This document shows positions 9,714-18,126 of a stretch of 64,000 nucleotides of DNA, piece by piece. The DNA comes from Pseudomonadota bacterium. GTDB taxonomy: Bacteria > Pseudomonadota > Alphaproteobacteria > Rickettsiales > Midichloriaceae. The stretch's first letter is position 1; each line of letters begins with the position of its first letter. The position numbers and the translations under genes are program-made. The notes beneath the pieces are model-generated. The model was not told where the DNA came from. It searched no databases and saw nothing but the letters and a program-made list of their open reading frames with translations. The stretch is taken from NCBI GenBank assembly GCA_018242185.1, contig JAFECK010000002.1, positions 24,279 to 88,278 on the forward strand, read 5' to 3'.

Positions 9714-10829
9714 ATGGGTTCAACTATGTTAAAACAACTGTCATTGATGCTAGCACTCCTCTCTATACCAATTAGTGCATGTTGCGCTAATGAATCTCCC
9801 AAGCAAATTACTAACGATCTGGTAAAAGCCGAAACAGCTGCAAAACCCGCCATCAAACTTGGTACTAAACGCTACCCAGACGACAAGAGTATTACTATGG
9901 ATACTGGTAACACCACGGGTGTTTATTATACAAGCGGGGACGCCATCTGCCGCATTATTAACCAACATAAACGCAAGTTAGGTTTGCGCTGCAACAATAA
10001 AGCTACTCTTGGTTCTATTCCTAATATAGAAGCTTTACGAAATGGCGAAGCACAGCTTGCCATAGTGCAGTCAGACATCCAAGAAAATGCCCTGCGAGGA
10101 GGAGATATATACGCCACGTCTGGTGCATTTGAGCCTTTGCGCTTCTTATTTTCCCTACACGATGAGTCGTTTACCGTGATAGTACGCCGAGATTCTGACA
10201 TAAAGCGGTTAGATGATTTGAGTAATAAAATATTCAACATAGGACCAATTGGTTCTGGAATTAGGGCAGCAGCAGCCACGCTGATGCAAATTAAAGGTTG
10301 GACGCTCCGATATTTCCAATCTGTTACCGAACTCAAAGTAGAAGAACAGGCAGACGCCCTTTGTCAAAACAAAATAGATGCTATGGTGTTAGTGACCGGC
10401 CACCCAAGCAAACTAGTTGAAAATATTAGTAAGATGTGTGAAATACGCCTACTCCCACTTGATGATGAGCAAATAAAACAATTTGTCAACAACAATAAGG
10501 GATATGAGCTCACCACTATCCCGGGGGATTTATATCATGGCCTCCCATTTGAGATTAATACTATAGGCGTAAAAGCTACTATGCTAACCACTACAGATTT
10601 AAGTGATGATATAGCATATAAAGTCACCAAAACCACTTTTGAAAATTTAGTGAAGCTGCGTAAGGTTAGCCCTGTACTCGCCAAATTAGACAAAGAAATA
10701 ATGGTAACTAAAGGACAAATTGCCACCATACATCCTGGCGCTGAGCGTTACTTTAAAGAAATAGGGTTGCTCAAAGAGCCGCAGCAGCAACCGCACACCA
10801 TTTCTGAGCCCATCAAGAATAATAGCTAA
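9714..10829 (+). CDS. TAXI-family TRAP-type periplasmic solute receptor
   Basis: A 371-residue exported protein of the TAXI (TRAP-associated extracytoplasmic immunogenic) family. A signal peptide (MLKQLSLMLALLSIPIS) is followed by family-typical sequence: TGNTTGVYYTSGDAIC near 65-80, then SIPNIEALRNGEAQLAIVQSD and GPIGSGIRAAA. Family members bind small organic acids or glutamate and deliver them to a TRAP permease. No permease gene is in the window, so the partner must be elsewhere or absent. The sequence ISAC in the signal region also fits a lipobox, so a lipoprotein is possible. The internal ATG at 9726 (residue 5) is an equally good start, as neither site has a clear ribosome binding sequence. 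Confidence 0.9.
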   Translation: MGSTMLKQLSLMLALLSIPISACCANESPKQITNDLVKAETAAKPAIKLGTKRYPDDKSITMDTGNTTGVYYTSGDAICRIINQHKRKLGLRCNNKATLGSIPNIEALRNGEAQLAIVQSDIQENALRGGDIYATSGAFEPLRFLFSLHDESFTVIVRRDSDIKRLDDLSNKIFNIGPIGSGIRAAAATLMQIKGWTLRYFQSVTELKVEEQADALCQNKIDAMVLVTGHPSKLVENISKMCEIRLLPLDDEQIKQFVNNNKGYELTTIPGDLYHGLPFEINTIGVKATMLTTTDLSDDIAYKVTKTTFENLVKLRKVSPVLAKLDKEIMVTKGQIATIHPGAERYFKEIGLLKEPQQQPHTISEPIKNNS

Positions 10830-10866
10830 AGTGTTGTAATACTTTATTCATTATTTTTCCTTAAAG

Positions 10867-10887
10867 TGAATTAATAGTCTTAATTCA
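10867..10887 (+). promoter_or_regulatory. Perfect 8-bp dyad next to the ribosome binding site
   Basis: TGAATTAA (10867-10874) and TTAATTCA (10880-10887) form a perfect inverted repeat with a 5-base centre, ending 3 bases before the GGAGG ribosome binding site (10891-10895) of the small secreted protein. It could be an operator or an mRNA hairpin that limits translation. Confidence 0.45.
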
Positions 10888-10899
10888 TTTGGAGGACAT

Positions 10900-11151
10900 A
10901 TGATTAATTTCAAGACGATTACTAGTCTGGCTTTAGCAGGCTCCATGCTTTTTGCAGTCACCGCATATGCTGATCATGATAATGGTCGCAAAGGGTGGCG
11001 CGACCGCGATGAATGGCGCGGCTGGCGCAAGGAGTGCCGTCAAGAGTGTAGGCATGCTAGATGGGAGAACGCTTGCTTTGAGCGTTGCAAAAGAGAGCAT
11101 CGACGCCACCACTTCTGGCTAGGTGAGTTAAATGATTGGCTGGATGATTAA
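10900..11151 (+). CDS. Small secreted Arg/His/Trp-rich protein with twin CX3C motif
   Basis: An 83-residue protein. A clear signal peptide ends at about residue 25 (TAYA|DHDNG). The mature part is very basic and aromatic (WRDRDEWRGWRKE) and has four cysteines as C-x3-C-x8-C-x3-C (CRQEC and CFERC), then a His-rich stretch and an acidic tail. Such a twin CX3C pattern usually marks a disulfide-linked helical hairpin; in the periplasm these could pair, and the His residues could bind metal, but no family was recognised. A strong GGAGG ribosome binding site lies 4 bases before the ATG. The gene stands alone between the TAXI receptor and the coiled-coil gene. Confidence 0.75.
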   Translation: MINFKTITSLALAGSMLFAVTAYADHDNGRKGWRDRDEWRGWRKECRQECRHARWENACFERCKREHRRHHFWLGELNDWLDD

Positions 11152-11242
11152 AATTTGCCCAGTTATTTAATGCGAGCTCTTGTGAAAATGATTCTTCATT
11201 TTTACTAGAGCTTGCTTCTACAACTAAAATACAGAGTATAGA

Positions 11243-12475
11243 ATGATAGACAGCACCCAAATCGCAAACAACGCTGCTCAAGCTGCGTTTGAACAAAACC
11301 AGAATTTAAATATGAGCGTACAACAGATAGCTGCAACAATAGCGGCTGTCTTGAGTACTAATGGGATGAGCACAATGGACGGTGCTGAAGCCAGAGCAGT
11401 GATGAATGCTGCAGTTATGGCATTTCAGAACACGCCAAGCGGTGCGATAGACACCATGTCTATCAATATTGCCGCACAAAGCGCAGAAAACAAGATTGAA
11501 GCAGAAGAACAAGTACAACAGCAGAAAGACAGAGAAGCGCAGAAACAGGAGAAAGAAAAGGAAGAAGAAGAAAAAAGAGCTATGTCGCAAGCAACAGCGG
11601 TAGAAGCAGAGAGAAATTTACAAATGCGGTATGAGGCCCCAACTATTACCAGTGCTGGTCTAGCGTTAGCTGTAGAAGTTGAATTAACTAGAGATCGATT
11701 TGCGGCACTGTTAACAGCATACAGAGCAGAAAGAGCGGAGAGAGAGACTCTCTTGAAAGAAGTGATCGCCAATCCAGCCCGTGAGGCAACTAGGGAGCAA
11801 AGAGCTGAGGAATTGATTTATAATGAACGCGGTATAGAAATGGTAGAGAAGCGTTTTGCAGAAAAGTTGGGGGAAAATAGATTAGAAGCAGGATGGCAAC
11901 AAGAGCTTAAAGTAGAAAATGGTAAAATAGAATATAAAGGTCAGACGCTAACGGCCGCTGAAGTAGATAAAATGCACCAAACTTTCGAGCAAAATAATAA
12001 CTTGGATGCTGCTATTACTGCCGCAGATTTACGTGATGAACGTATTATTGGAGCAAAAATGGCAGAAGCGAATAGAAGATTGGAGGTGATTCAAGAGCAA
12101 GAGATAATGGTTGAAAGACTACGCGGTGGATTAGAAACATATAATGCAGTGGAAAACCCTTCTCTCGCTGCAATACAACCTGCCAAAAACAATCAAACTG
12201 TCTTAGCAGAGATGGAAAAAGAGTTAAACGAGATGAAAGCTGCCGCAGCAGCTTCTGGAGTCACTGCCGCAGCTGAGATACATCAAGAAGTTCGTGGTTT
12301 TAATGTATCAAAACTACGTAAAGTAGATAGGAGCGAAATCCAAGACCGATCAGGGGCTAACCTTGAGATGTATAAACAAGAGAGAGCAGAGAAAAATCTC
12401 GGTAACCTAAGCCCACCATCCACCCCTAAGACAGAGGATAATGGGAAAAACCGCGGTGGTGAAGTTGAAAGATAG
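11243..12475 (+). CDS. Coiled-coil, Ala/Gln/Glu-rich orphan protein
   Basis: A 410-residue protein with no recognised domain. Residues 1-80 are Ala/Asn/Met-rich and likely helical. Residues about 85-120 are an intensely charged Gln/Glu/Lys helix (EQVQQQKDREAQKQEKEKEE), and the rest is predominantly amphipathic helix consistent with coiled coil. There is no signal peptide or membrane segment. The C-terminus is Pro/Asn/Gly-rich and probably disordered. Composition resembles the other orphan proteins in this window, which I group as candidate host-interaction proteins; this is inference only. It ends 21 bp from the converging stop of the TPR gene. Confidence 0.75.
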   Translation: MIDSTQIANNAAQAAFEQNQNLNMSVQQIAATIAAVLSTNGMSTMDGAEARAVMNAAVMAFQNTPSGAIDTMSINIAAQSAENKIEAEEQVQQQKDREAQKQEKEKEEEEKRAMSQATAVEAERNLQMRYEAPTITSAGLALAVEVELTRDRFAALLTAYRAERAERETLLKEVIANPAREATREQRAEELIYNERGIEMVEKRFAEKLGENRLEAGWQQELKVENGKIEYKGQTLTAAEVDKMHQTFEQNNNLDAAITAADLRDERIIGAKMAEANRRLEVIQEQEIMVERLRGGLETYNAVENPSLAAIQPAKNNQTVLAEMEKELNEMKAAAAASGVTAAAEIHQEVRGFNVSKLRKVDRSEIQDRSGANLEMYKQERAEKNLGNLSPPSTPKTEDNGKNRGGEVER

Positions 12476-12495
12476 GCTGGCAATAACCTAGCCAA

Positions 12496-15108
12496 TTACC
12501 GCAGATCCGCGCGCAGTGCATTGACCAGAGCTCGTAATTCATCAATGTTTTGCTTGCCATCCATTGGCGCCCTTACCTGCCACAGGTTAGCCAAAAGCGC
12601 CATAATCTTGCCATAACGATTCTCCTCAGGAATGCGCGGATAAAAATCGTTATACAGTCCACGTAACAACTCATCCTGCCCCATCATCATGTAAGCTACT
12701 GCTTGCTGCAAGACCCTAAGCACTTGGCCATCATCCAGATCACTCTTATTAGCTCTAATAGCGTATAAATAAGGCTCAGAGTTTTGGCTAAACTTCTGCC
12801 AGTTCCCGCCCTGCCAATACAAATCCGCTCTTATATCATCAGCCTGTTGATTGATATCTTTATCCAATAATCTTTCCACCGCTTCCGTCTCCCCCATTTT
12901 CATCAAGGCTCTTGCATGAATATAGCGACGCTCCTTAGCTATATGTTCCGGCAACTCTTCATAATCAAGACCTTTGGCTATCACCTCTATTGAGTTAAAC
13001 GGTAGGCTGGCAATTAAATAGGCTTTAGATAAACGATTAATAATTTCTTCGCGACGCATACCTTTGAGACGATTATCTACTAAATGGTTCATCAACACAG
13101 CAGCCCGGTTTACTAGATCAAGTTCTACCAAATCCGATGTTAGCTTAACGATCAGCTCATCACCAATATCACCAAGTGGCACCAGGTTTTGAAACTCATA
13201 GAACAAGGATACAGCTTGGAAGGGAGTGGCTGATTTACCAGCATCACTTAAGAAAAATTCCACGAATGTATCGCTCATCTTCTGCGCCAGCAGTAAGGCG
13301 TCACTGGTATTGGTATGATAATCTGTGATCACCCGCCATGAACGCAGCGCATTGAGAGTATCACCCTGCATGGTGTATAGGTCACCTAACTCTTTCATCA
13401 TTTCTCGTTCTATACCATCACCCCGCCAAGTAACCGCGATTTTCTGCAATTCATCAATATACTCATTATTAATGAACTGGCTCGTTTTGTACAGCATACG
13501 AGCTTTTTCAAAGCGGCATCTAGCACGGTTTAGCGTATCATCTATATCACTAGCACACTGCTCCCAGGCTTCTTTAGCGTTATTAATGTTATCTTGTTGT
13601 TCATAGTATTGACCTAACTCATAAAGAAATTCGTTTTTCTGCCTCGCAGACATAGCTGGCTTGATTTCATTCAACACTTCATTCACCAACTTGGCGCCAG
13701 CCCAATCTTTATTCTGTATACGATTTTCAAACACTATTAGAGCTATTTTGGCCAGCATATCGTTATTATAACCAGCTAGAAAGTTGCTATTGTGATCACT
13801 CAAGAGCTGAATCATATTAGTACCTATGGTGATATTATCCCCCATTTCATCGTAATACTCTATGATACTATACCACATGCGCACTTCCCTACGCAGGTGG
13901 ACTGGCACATCAGCAACATTGAGTTTATTGATGGCTTCATAAGCTTCATCTTCATCATTAGAGAATAGACATGCTATAGCCTTTAATAAGGCTACATCGT
14001 AATATTTACTATATTCATCATCACTTTTCTCTAGCTCTGTTATTGTTGTTACCGCTTCCTTATACATACCACTGGCCATATAGAAGAGTGCAAGGCTTAA
14101 GTGGGTTTCTTTGGTATCATGTTCAACTTTATAACGCTGGCGCTGCCACTTCTTTAGAGTGCTATAAAACTGTCCATCTGGCACAGTAAACGCTTTGAGT
14201 TGCAGTATCTGATGCTCATAGGTTAAAGGATCATCAAGCTTTCTTGGTTCAAGTGATTGCGTATTCGCAGGAGCAGCACTATAGACCTTGGGCGCTAGGT
14301 TGAGCCCAGAAGTACTATAAATATGCGCTTCTATTCCCTTATTTTCTATTTGCAGCTTATCATTATGGCTTTCTATTACTACACCTTGTATGGAGCGTTT
14401 AATGGTAAAATCTACAAAATTATATTCATCCCCTACTCCAATCCTGTCCTCAAGCAATGGTAGAAAAATTTGATATTGCCCTGTGTCTTTATCTTTGACC
14501 TTAATCGGATTAAATAAATTACCAATACCCAGCTCAACGCTAGGGGTCGGCATAGCGTACGGTTTAGCAGTCACCTTAACCTCACGCATATTACTGGAAT
14601 TTTGCACACTGAATTCACTAGTAAAAGTTATTCCCCAACCATCTTGGTCGTGTAGCATATATGTCATTAGAGGCCGCCCTTCCTTACGTTCTACTTCAAC
14701 AGTATAACATGCAGTATTATCAGGACAATTTTGAGCATTTATAGCGATGACCTCAGGATTGCGCTTTGTAAATATGGGTTGCTGGTCATTTTGCCGATCT
14801 ACAGTAGGCTTATTATTGTCTAATTTAGGGATCTGTAATTGCATAGGCTTATCAAAGATCACCCAAAGCTTCTCTCCCTTCATATAAGCAGCAGCTTTCA
14901 CATCCTTACTCGTAGGAAAGAGCACTACAGTATTCACCCCACTAGCTGTAACAGTGATAGCCGTTGGCGGCTTCTCTATTGTTTTTTGCAACTCTGGCTG
15001 TTTTTTAAGAGTATGCGGTTGCGGGGCAGATTTAGAGGTAGCAGCATGGCTTACCCCATATATCAACGTACACACTATTAATACTATATTCCGCATATGT
15101 ATGGTCAT
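12496..15108 (-). CDS. Exported TPR-repeat protein with AMIN-like N-terminus
   Basis: An 870-residue exported protein. A signal peptide (MRNIVLIVCTLIYGVSHA) precedes a Pro/Lys linker. A beta-rich domain near 50-190 (AAAYMKGEKLWVIFDKP) resembles AMIN/FecR-like beta sandwiches that bind cell-wall or envelope components. From about 310 to the end the protein is helical with tetratricopeptide-like units (LALFYMASGMYKEAV; ELGQYYEQQDNINNAKEAW; LGDLYTMQGDTLNALRSW). It probably acts in the periplasm as a scaffold; no enzymatic motif is seen. The start could be residue 1 or the ATG at 15096, four codons in, since the signal peptide works with both. It is flanked by a divergent pilin gene and a convergent coiled-coil gene. 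Confidence 0.8.
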   Translation of the reverse strand: MTIHMRNIVLIVCTLIYGVSHAATSKSAPQPHTLKKQPELQKTIEKPPTAITVTASGVNTVVLFPTSKDVKAAAYMKGEKLWVIFDKPMQLQIPKLDNNKPTVDRQNDQQPIFTKRNPEVIAINAQNCPDNTACYTVEVERKEGRPLMTYMLHDQDGWGITFTSEFSVQNSSNMREVKVTAKPYAMPTPSVELGIGNLFNPIKVKDKDTGQYQIFLPLLEDRIGVGDEYNFVDFTIKRSIQGVVIESHNDKLQIENKGIEAHIYSTSGLNLAPKVYSAAPANTQSLEPRKLDDPLTYEHQILQLKAFTVPDGQFYSTLKKWQRQRYKVEHDTKETHLSLALFYMASGMYKEAVTTITELEKSDDEYSKYYDVALLKAIACLFSNDEDEAYEAINKLNVADVPVHLRREVRMWYSIIEYYDEMGDNITIGTNMIQLLSDHNSNFLAGYNNDMLAKIALIVFENRIQNKDWAGAKLVNEVLNEIKPAMSARQKNEFLYELGQYYEQQDNINNAKEAWEQCASDIDDTLNRARCRFEKARMLYKTSQFINNEYIDELQKIAVTWRGDGIEREMMKELGDLYTMQGDTLNALRSWRVITDYHTNTSDALLLAQKMSDTFVEFFLSDAGKSATPFQAVSLFYEFQNLVPLGDIGDELIVKLTSDLVELDLVNRAAVLMNHLVDNRLKGMRREEIINRLSKAYLIASLPFNSIEVIAKGLDYEELPEHIAKERRYIHARALMKMGETEAVERLLDKDINQQADDIRADLYWQGGNWQKFSQNSEPYLYAIRANKSDLDDGQVLRVLQQAVAYMMMGQDELLRGLYNDFYPRIPEENRYGKIMALLANLWQVRAPMDGKQNIDELRALVNALRADLR

Positions 15109-15395
15109 TTAAGATTTATCTTCCGCCTAAACCACATAGGCTTTTGCCATTCCAGCGGTGATTTAGGATGCCAATCAAATGTAACATAAATGCAATATAG
15201 AGCAATAGGGGTTTTTATCTATTTAACACAATCCCTTCATTTAGGCGCTATACCTCATTATAAAATATAACTTTAATATATTAAAAATATATATTGCATT
15301 TGTTATACAAGCGTGTGAGCATCTAAGCTATGTAGTTCTATATGCGTATAAATATAGCATTGGCTACGGTTAATATAAACTAATGGGAGGCTCTA
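15109..15395. other. Divergent intergenic region, AT-rich
   Basis: 287 bp between the divergent TPR and pilin genes. It is AT-rich, particularly 15250-15300, and must hold promoters for both, but I could not choose convincing -35/-10 pairs. A GGGAGG ribosome binding site for the pilin gene lies at its right end (15384-15389). Confidence 0.5.
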
Positions 15396-16226
15396 ATGTC
15401 TACTGATAAAATCAAAAGGGCCGGAGAGAAGGGCTTCACTCTGGTCGAACTTTCGATAGTAATCTTAATTATCGGTCTGTTGATTGCGGGTATTGCCGCA
15501 GGAACACAGATGATTCGCCAGGCTGAACTGCGCTCGATCATCAGTGATTTTTACAACTTCACGATCGCTTATAACAATTTCCAAACCAAGTACAAAGCAG
15601 TACCTGGGGACTTTAACGCTGCTGCGTCTTTCTTCCCAACAGGCTGCGTAACTGGCACTGCAACTGGTTGTAACGGTAGTGGCGATGGTTTGATTGACTA
15701 TGATGCGTCAAGCCCAGGCACTAGCGAAGTGAATTTGGCTTGGCAACACTTGGCTCTTGCTAAGGTACTAGGTGGTTCATTTACTGCTGTTGATAAAACA
15801 TTAGCTACTACAATAATTGGTACTAATGCGCCGCAAAGCAAACGTGTCGGCCTTGGTTATATCCTGATCAACGATGCTAAAAAAGGTATCAATAAAAACG
15901 GTACTGGCGCACCTGCTGCTGTGTTTGAAGCTGATAGAAACGTGATTTTCCTTGGAAAAGCAGAAGCAGCGACAACATTGTTTAACAGCGCTCTATCACC
16001 TGAAGATGCATTTAACATCGACCAGAAAATGGATGATGCTTATGCTGACACCACTGGCACCACGGTATTCCGCGGCAGCGATACTGGTGTTGTTCGCGCT
16101 AAAAACGGTGATGATGGCACAACAGCTCCCAATACTTGTATTGTGACTGTGTCTAGCTCAAACAGCTATAATGTTGGAGTTTCACCAACACCTACAGCTT
16201 GCCGTCTAGGTGCATCTGTGAACTAA
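15396..16226 (+). CDS. Type IV prepilin-like protein
   Basis: A 276-residue protein with a classical class III signal: a short basic leader, then G13|FTLVELSIVILIIGLLIAGI, with the prepilin peptidase cut after Gly13 and Glu5 of the mature protein (Glu18) present. The hydrophobic helix continues into an amphipathic alpha-1 region (TQMIRQAELRSIISDFYNFT). The C-terminal globular part is Gly/Thr/Ala-rich with cysteines (GCVTGTATGCNG; NTCIV; TACRLG) able to form disulfide loops as in pilins and type II secretion pseudopilins. No peptidase, ATPase or platform gene is near, so it is a lone pilin gene here. A GGGAGG ribosome binding site precedes the ATG, and a strong terminator follows, so it is transcribed alone. 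Base use looks somewhat richer in GC than the flanks. Confidence 0.9.
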   Translation: MSTDKIKRAGEKGFTLVELSIVILIIGLLIAGIAAGTQMIRQAELRSIISDFYNFTIAYNNFQTKYKAVPGDFNAAASFFPTGCVTGTATGCNGSGDGLIDYDASSPGTSEVNLAWQHLALAKVLGGSFTAVDKTLATTIIGTNAPQSKRVGLGYILINDAKKGINKNGTGAPAAVFEADRNVIFLGKAEAATTLFNSALSPEDAFNIDQKMDDAYADTTGTTVFRGSDTGVVRAKNGDDGTTAPNTCIVTVSSSNSYNVGVSPTPTACRLGASVN

Positions 16227-16251
16227 CCGTTCTATACAAAAGCATCTAAAC

Positions 16252-16280
16252 AAAAAAGGGCCTCTTAGAGGCCCTTTTTT
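16252..16280 (+). terminator. Intrinsic terminator of the pilin gene
   Basis: A perfect 13-bp stem, AAAAAAGGGCCTC with GAGGCCCTTTTTT, around a TTA loop, followed by the T tract. It is textbook and could also work on the minus strand. It lies 25 bp after the pilin stop. Confidence 0.95.
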
Positions 16281-16411
16281 ATTGTCTCTTTTTCTTATTA
16301 TTACTTAATATATTGCAATTATATAAAATATCGTTGACGTATAGATGAAAATCATGTTAGTCTGATAATAAGTCAATTATTTATGGCTAAAATTAATGAA
16401 GGGGAAGTAAT

Positions 16412-18028
16412 ATGAAGTATATAGAAAGATTATTCGAAAAAACACCTAGCAGAGCTCTTGATCGAGGAGTTAGCCCGGGGTATGACGAACTAGCGAAAAA
16501 CTGTAAAGAAGCTAAACAGCGTAATGATGCAGCGCGGGGTAACTTATGGACCGGGATGAATACATACCTTGATGTCACCATGGAAGAAATGGCTAAGCGC
16601 AGTCAACAAATCGAAAAAACAGATGGTTTTAAGAAAGCAGGTCGCCACGCAGTTGGCCTTACAAACGATCAAGATGCTACAGTACCATTTGGTCAGGCGT
16701 TTGTCACGAATCTTATGGGGCTGGAAGTGTCAAGTGGCAAGATATCAGCAATAAAACCCGATAACGGTGGAGCGCTTACCTTTGCTAGTATAGTAAAGGC
16801 AGAGCAGTATAATGAGATACGAGTTCAGTATGACGCAGATTTTCAAGCTAAAGTACAAGAATTTGCCGTGCAAAATGGCTTAAAGGCGGACGATGGCCAT
16901 TCTAAAATTTTAAAGCGAGTGAATAAACATTTGCAAGCAGTAATGCTTGGCAATTACGTAGAGCTGAAGGCTGGTATGGCAGATGTTGTAGATACGACCA
17001 AATTGACTACAGCGCATACCGTTGCTAAGCAGATTGATGCTAACAAACCAGCTCTGGCAGGAGTACAAACAGAGGTTGCGCAAGCTACCAAGCTCGCAAA
17101 AACAGCGAATGAGCAAACGCCAAATGGCTCAGATGACAAAACAACAGAAGCAAAAAAGACAGCAACTGATGCTTTGGCGAAGTGGTACAAAATAGCTAGA
17201 GACATAGGAGTAACAGAAGAACAGATTGACGCAGCTAACGTTAGCGGTATTCAAGATCATTCTAAATTTTCTGAAGCCACTGAAGCAAAAGTTAACGCTC
17301 ACACAGCGCTCGATAAAACCAATCGAGCTAGCAATTTTATATATGAACTAGCTATCTTACAGCAGCAGGCAGCTGTAAAAGTGGCAAGCCAAATAGCGAA
17401 AGAGGGACAAGTTCACTTTAATCACAACGGCAAGAAAGATACACAACAGCTACAGCCTAACAGTAAGACAGCTTTAGCAAACCTGGTCACCTCTCAAAAG
17501 GCGACCCTTGCGATGCTGGAAACTGGCCGCGTTGCTATGAAAGAAGGTAAACCACAGCAGCAGAAGCTGGCTATGCAAGTGCTTGTCGGTGTTGGTATCG
17601 CCTTCGGTGAAATGCTTGCCGGTGGAGCACTGGGCGGCGGCTTGGCGGCTGGTGGGTTTTATGCGGCATCGCCGATATATAACCAGTTTGTTGATCCAAC
17701 CCAAGCCATCGATCCTATGATCACCAATGAGCACTGGACACAGGCAGCAAACGCGCTTAATGACATGGTCCATGGCTCATTTGACCAGGTTAAAGATGCG
17801 CTGCTCACTCAGCATAACCCGGCGCTTATAATATTAATCAGTTGCGCAGGCCTAGGTTTACTCAGCTTAATCCCTGCGGTTGTAACCACAGTCCATGAGA
17901 CCCGTGAACGCTACAGCGGCGGTAAAGAGACAAAGGAGGGTATTGAAAATGTTCTAGCTAGCGAGGTGAAGAATAAGATAGGTGAGCTAGTAACAGCTGC
18001 TAAATCGAAACAGAGAGACGTGGCATAA
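16412..18028 (+). CDS. Orphan protein with C-terminal membrane hairpin (538 aa)
   Basis: A 538-residue protein of unknown function. Residues 1-385 are soluble, helical and Lys/Ala/Thr-rich with no signal peptide. Near 390-425 lies a Gly/Ala-rich hydrophobic stretch (GVGIAFGEMLAGGALGGGLA), then a polar loop of about 45 residues, a second helix near 470-492 (ALIILISCAGLGLLSLIPAV), and a basic amphipathic tail. This soluble-body, helix, loop, helix, short-tail plan recurs in other orphan genes of the window (452 and 782 aa). The ribosome binding site AAGGGGAAG precedes the ATG. The gene is flanked by a terminator on the left and mfd on the right, 98 bp downstream. Confidence 0.75.
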   Translation: MKYIERLFEKTPSRALDRGVSPGYDELAKNCKEAKQRNDAARGNLWTGMNTYLDVTMEEMAKRSQQIEKTDGFKKAGRHAVGLTNDQDATVPFGQAFVTNLMGLEVSSGKISAIKPDNGGALTFASIVKAEQYNEIRVQYDADFQAKVQEFAVQNGLKADDGHSKILKRVNKHLQAVMLGNYVELKAGMADVVDTTKLTTAHTVAKQIDANKPALAGVQTEVAQATKLAKTANEQTPNGSDDKTTEAKKTATDALAKWYKIARDIGVTEEQIDAANVSGIQDHSKFSEATEAKVNAHTALDKTNRASNFIYELAILQQQAAVKVASQIAKEGQVHFNHNGKKDTQQLQPNSKTALANLVTSQKATLAMLETGRVAMKEGKPQQQKLAMQVLVGVGIAFGEMLAGGALGGGLAAGGFYAASPIYNQFVDPTQAIDPMITNEHWTQAANALNDMVHGSFDQVKDALLTQHNPALIILISCAGLGLLSLIPAVVTTVHETRERYSGGKETKEGIENVLASEVKNKIGELVTAAKSKQRDVA

Positions 18029-18126
18029 TTTTTCTTGCTACATTTTATTTGGGGTGGATTTCTTTGGATTTGCAATCTTGTGGTCCATAGTATACAATCC
18101 GCCCCAGATATGTATAACAAAAACGT

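Noticed and set aside
10861-10887. TTAA pairs resembling a CtrA binding site.
   Set aside because: The spacing is 5 or 6 bases, not the 7 of the TTAA-N7-TTAA consensus.
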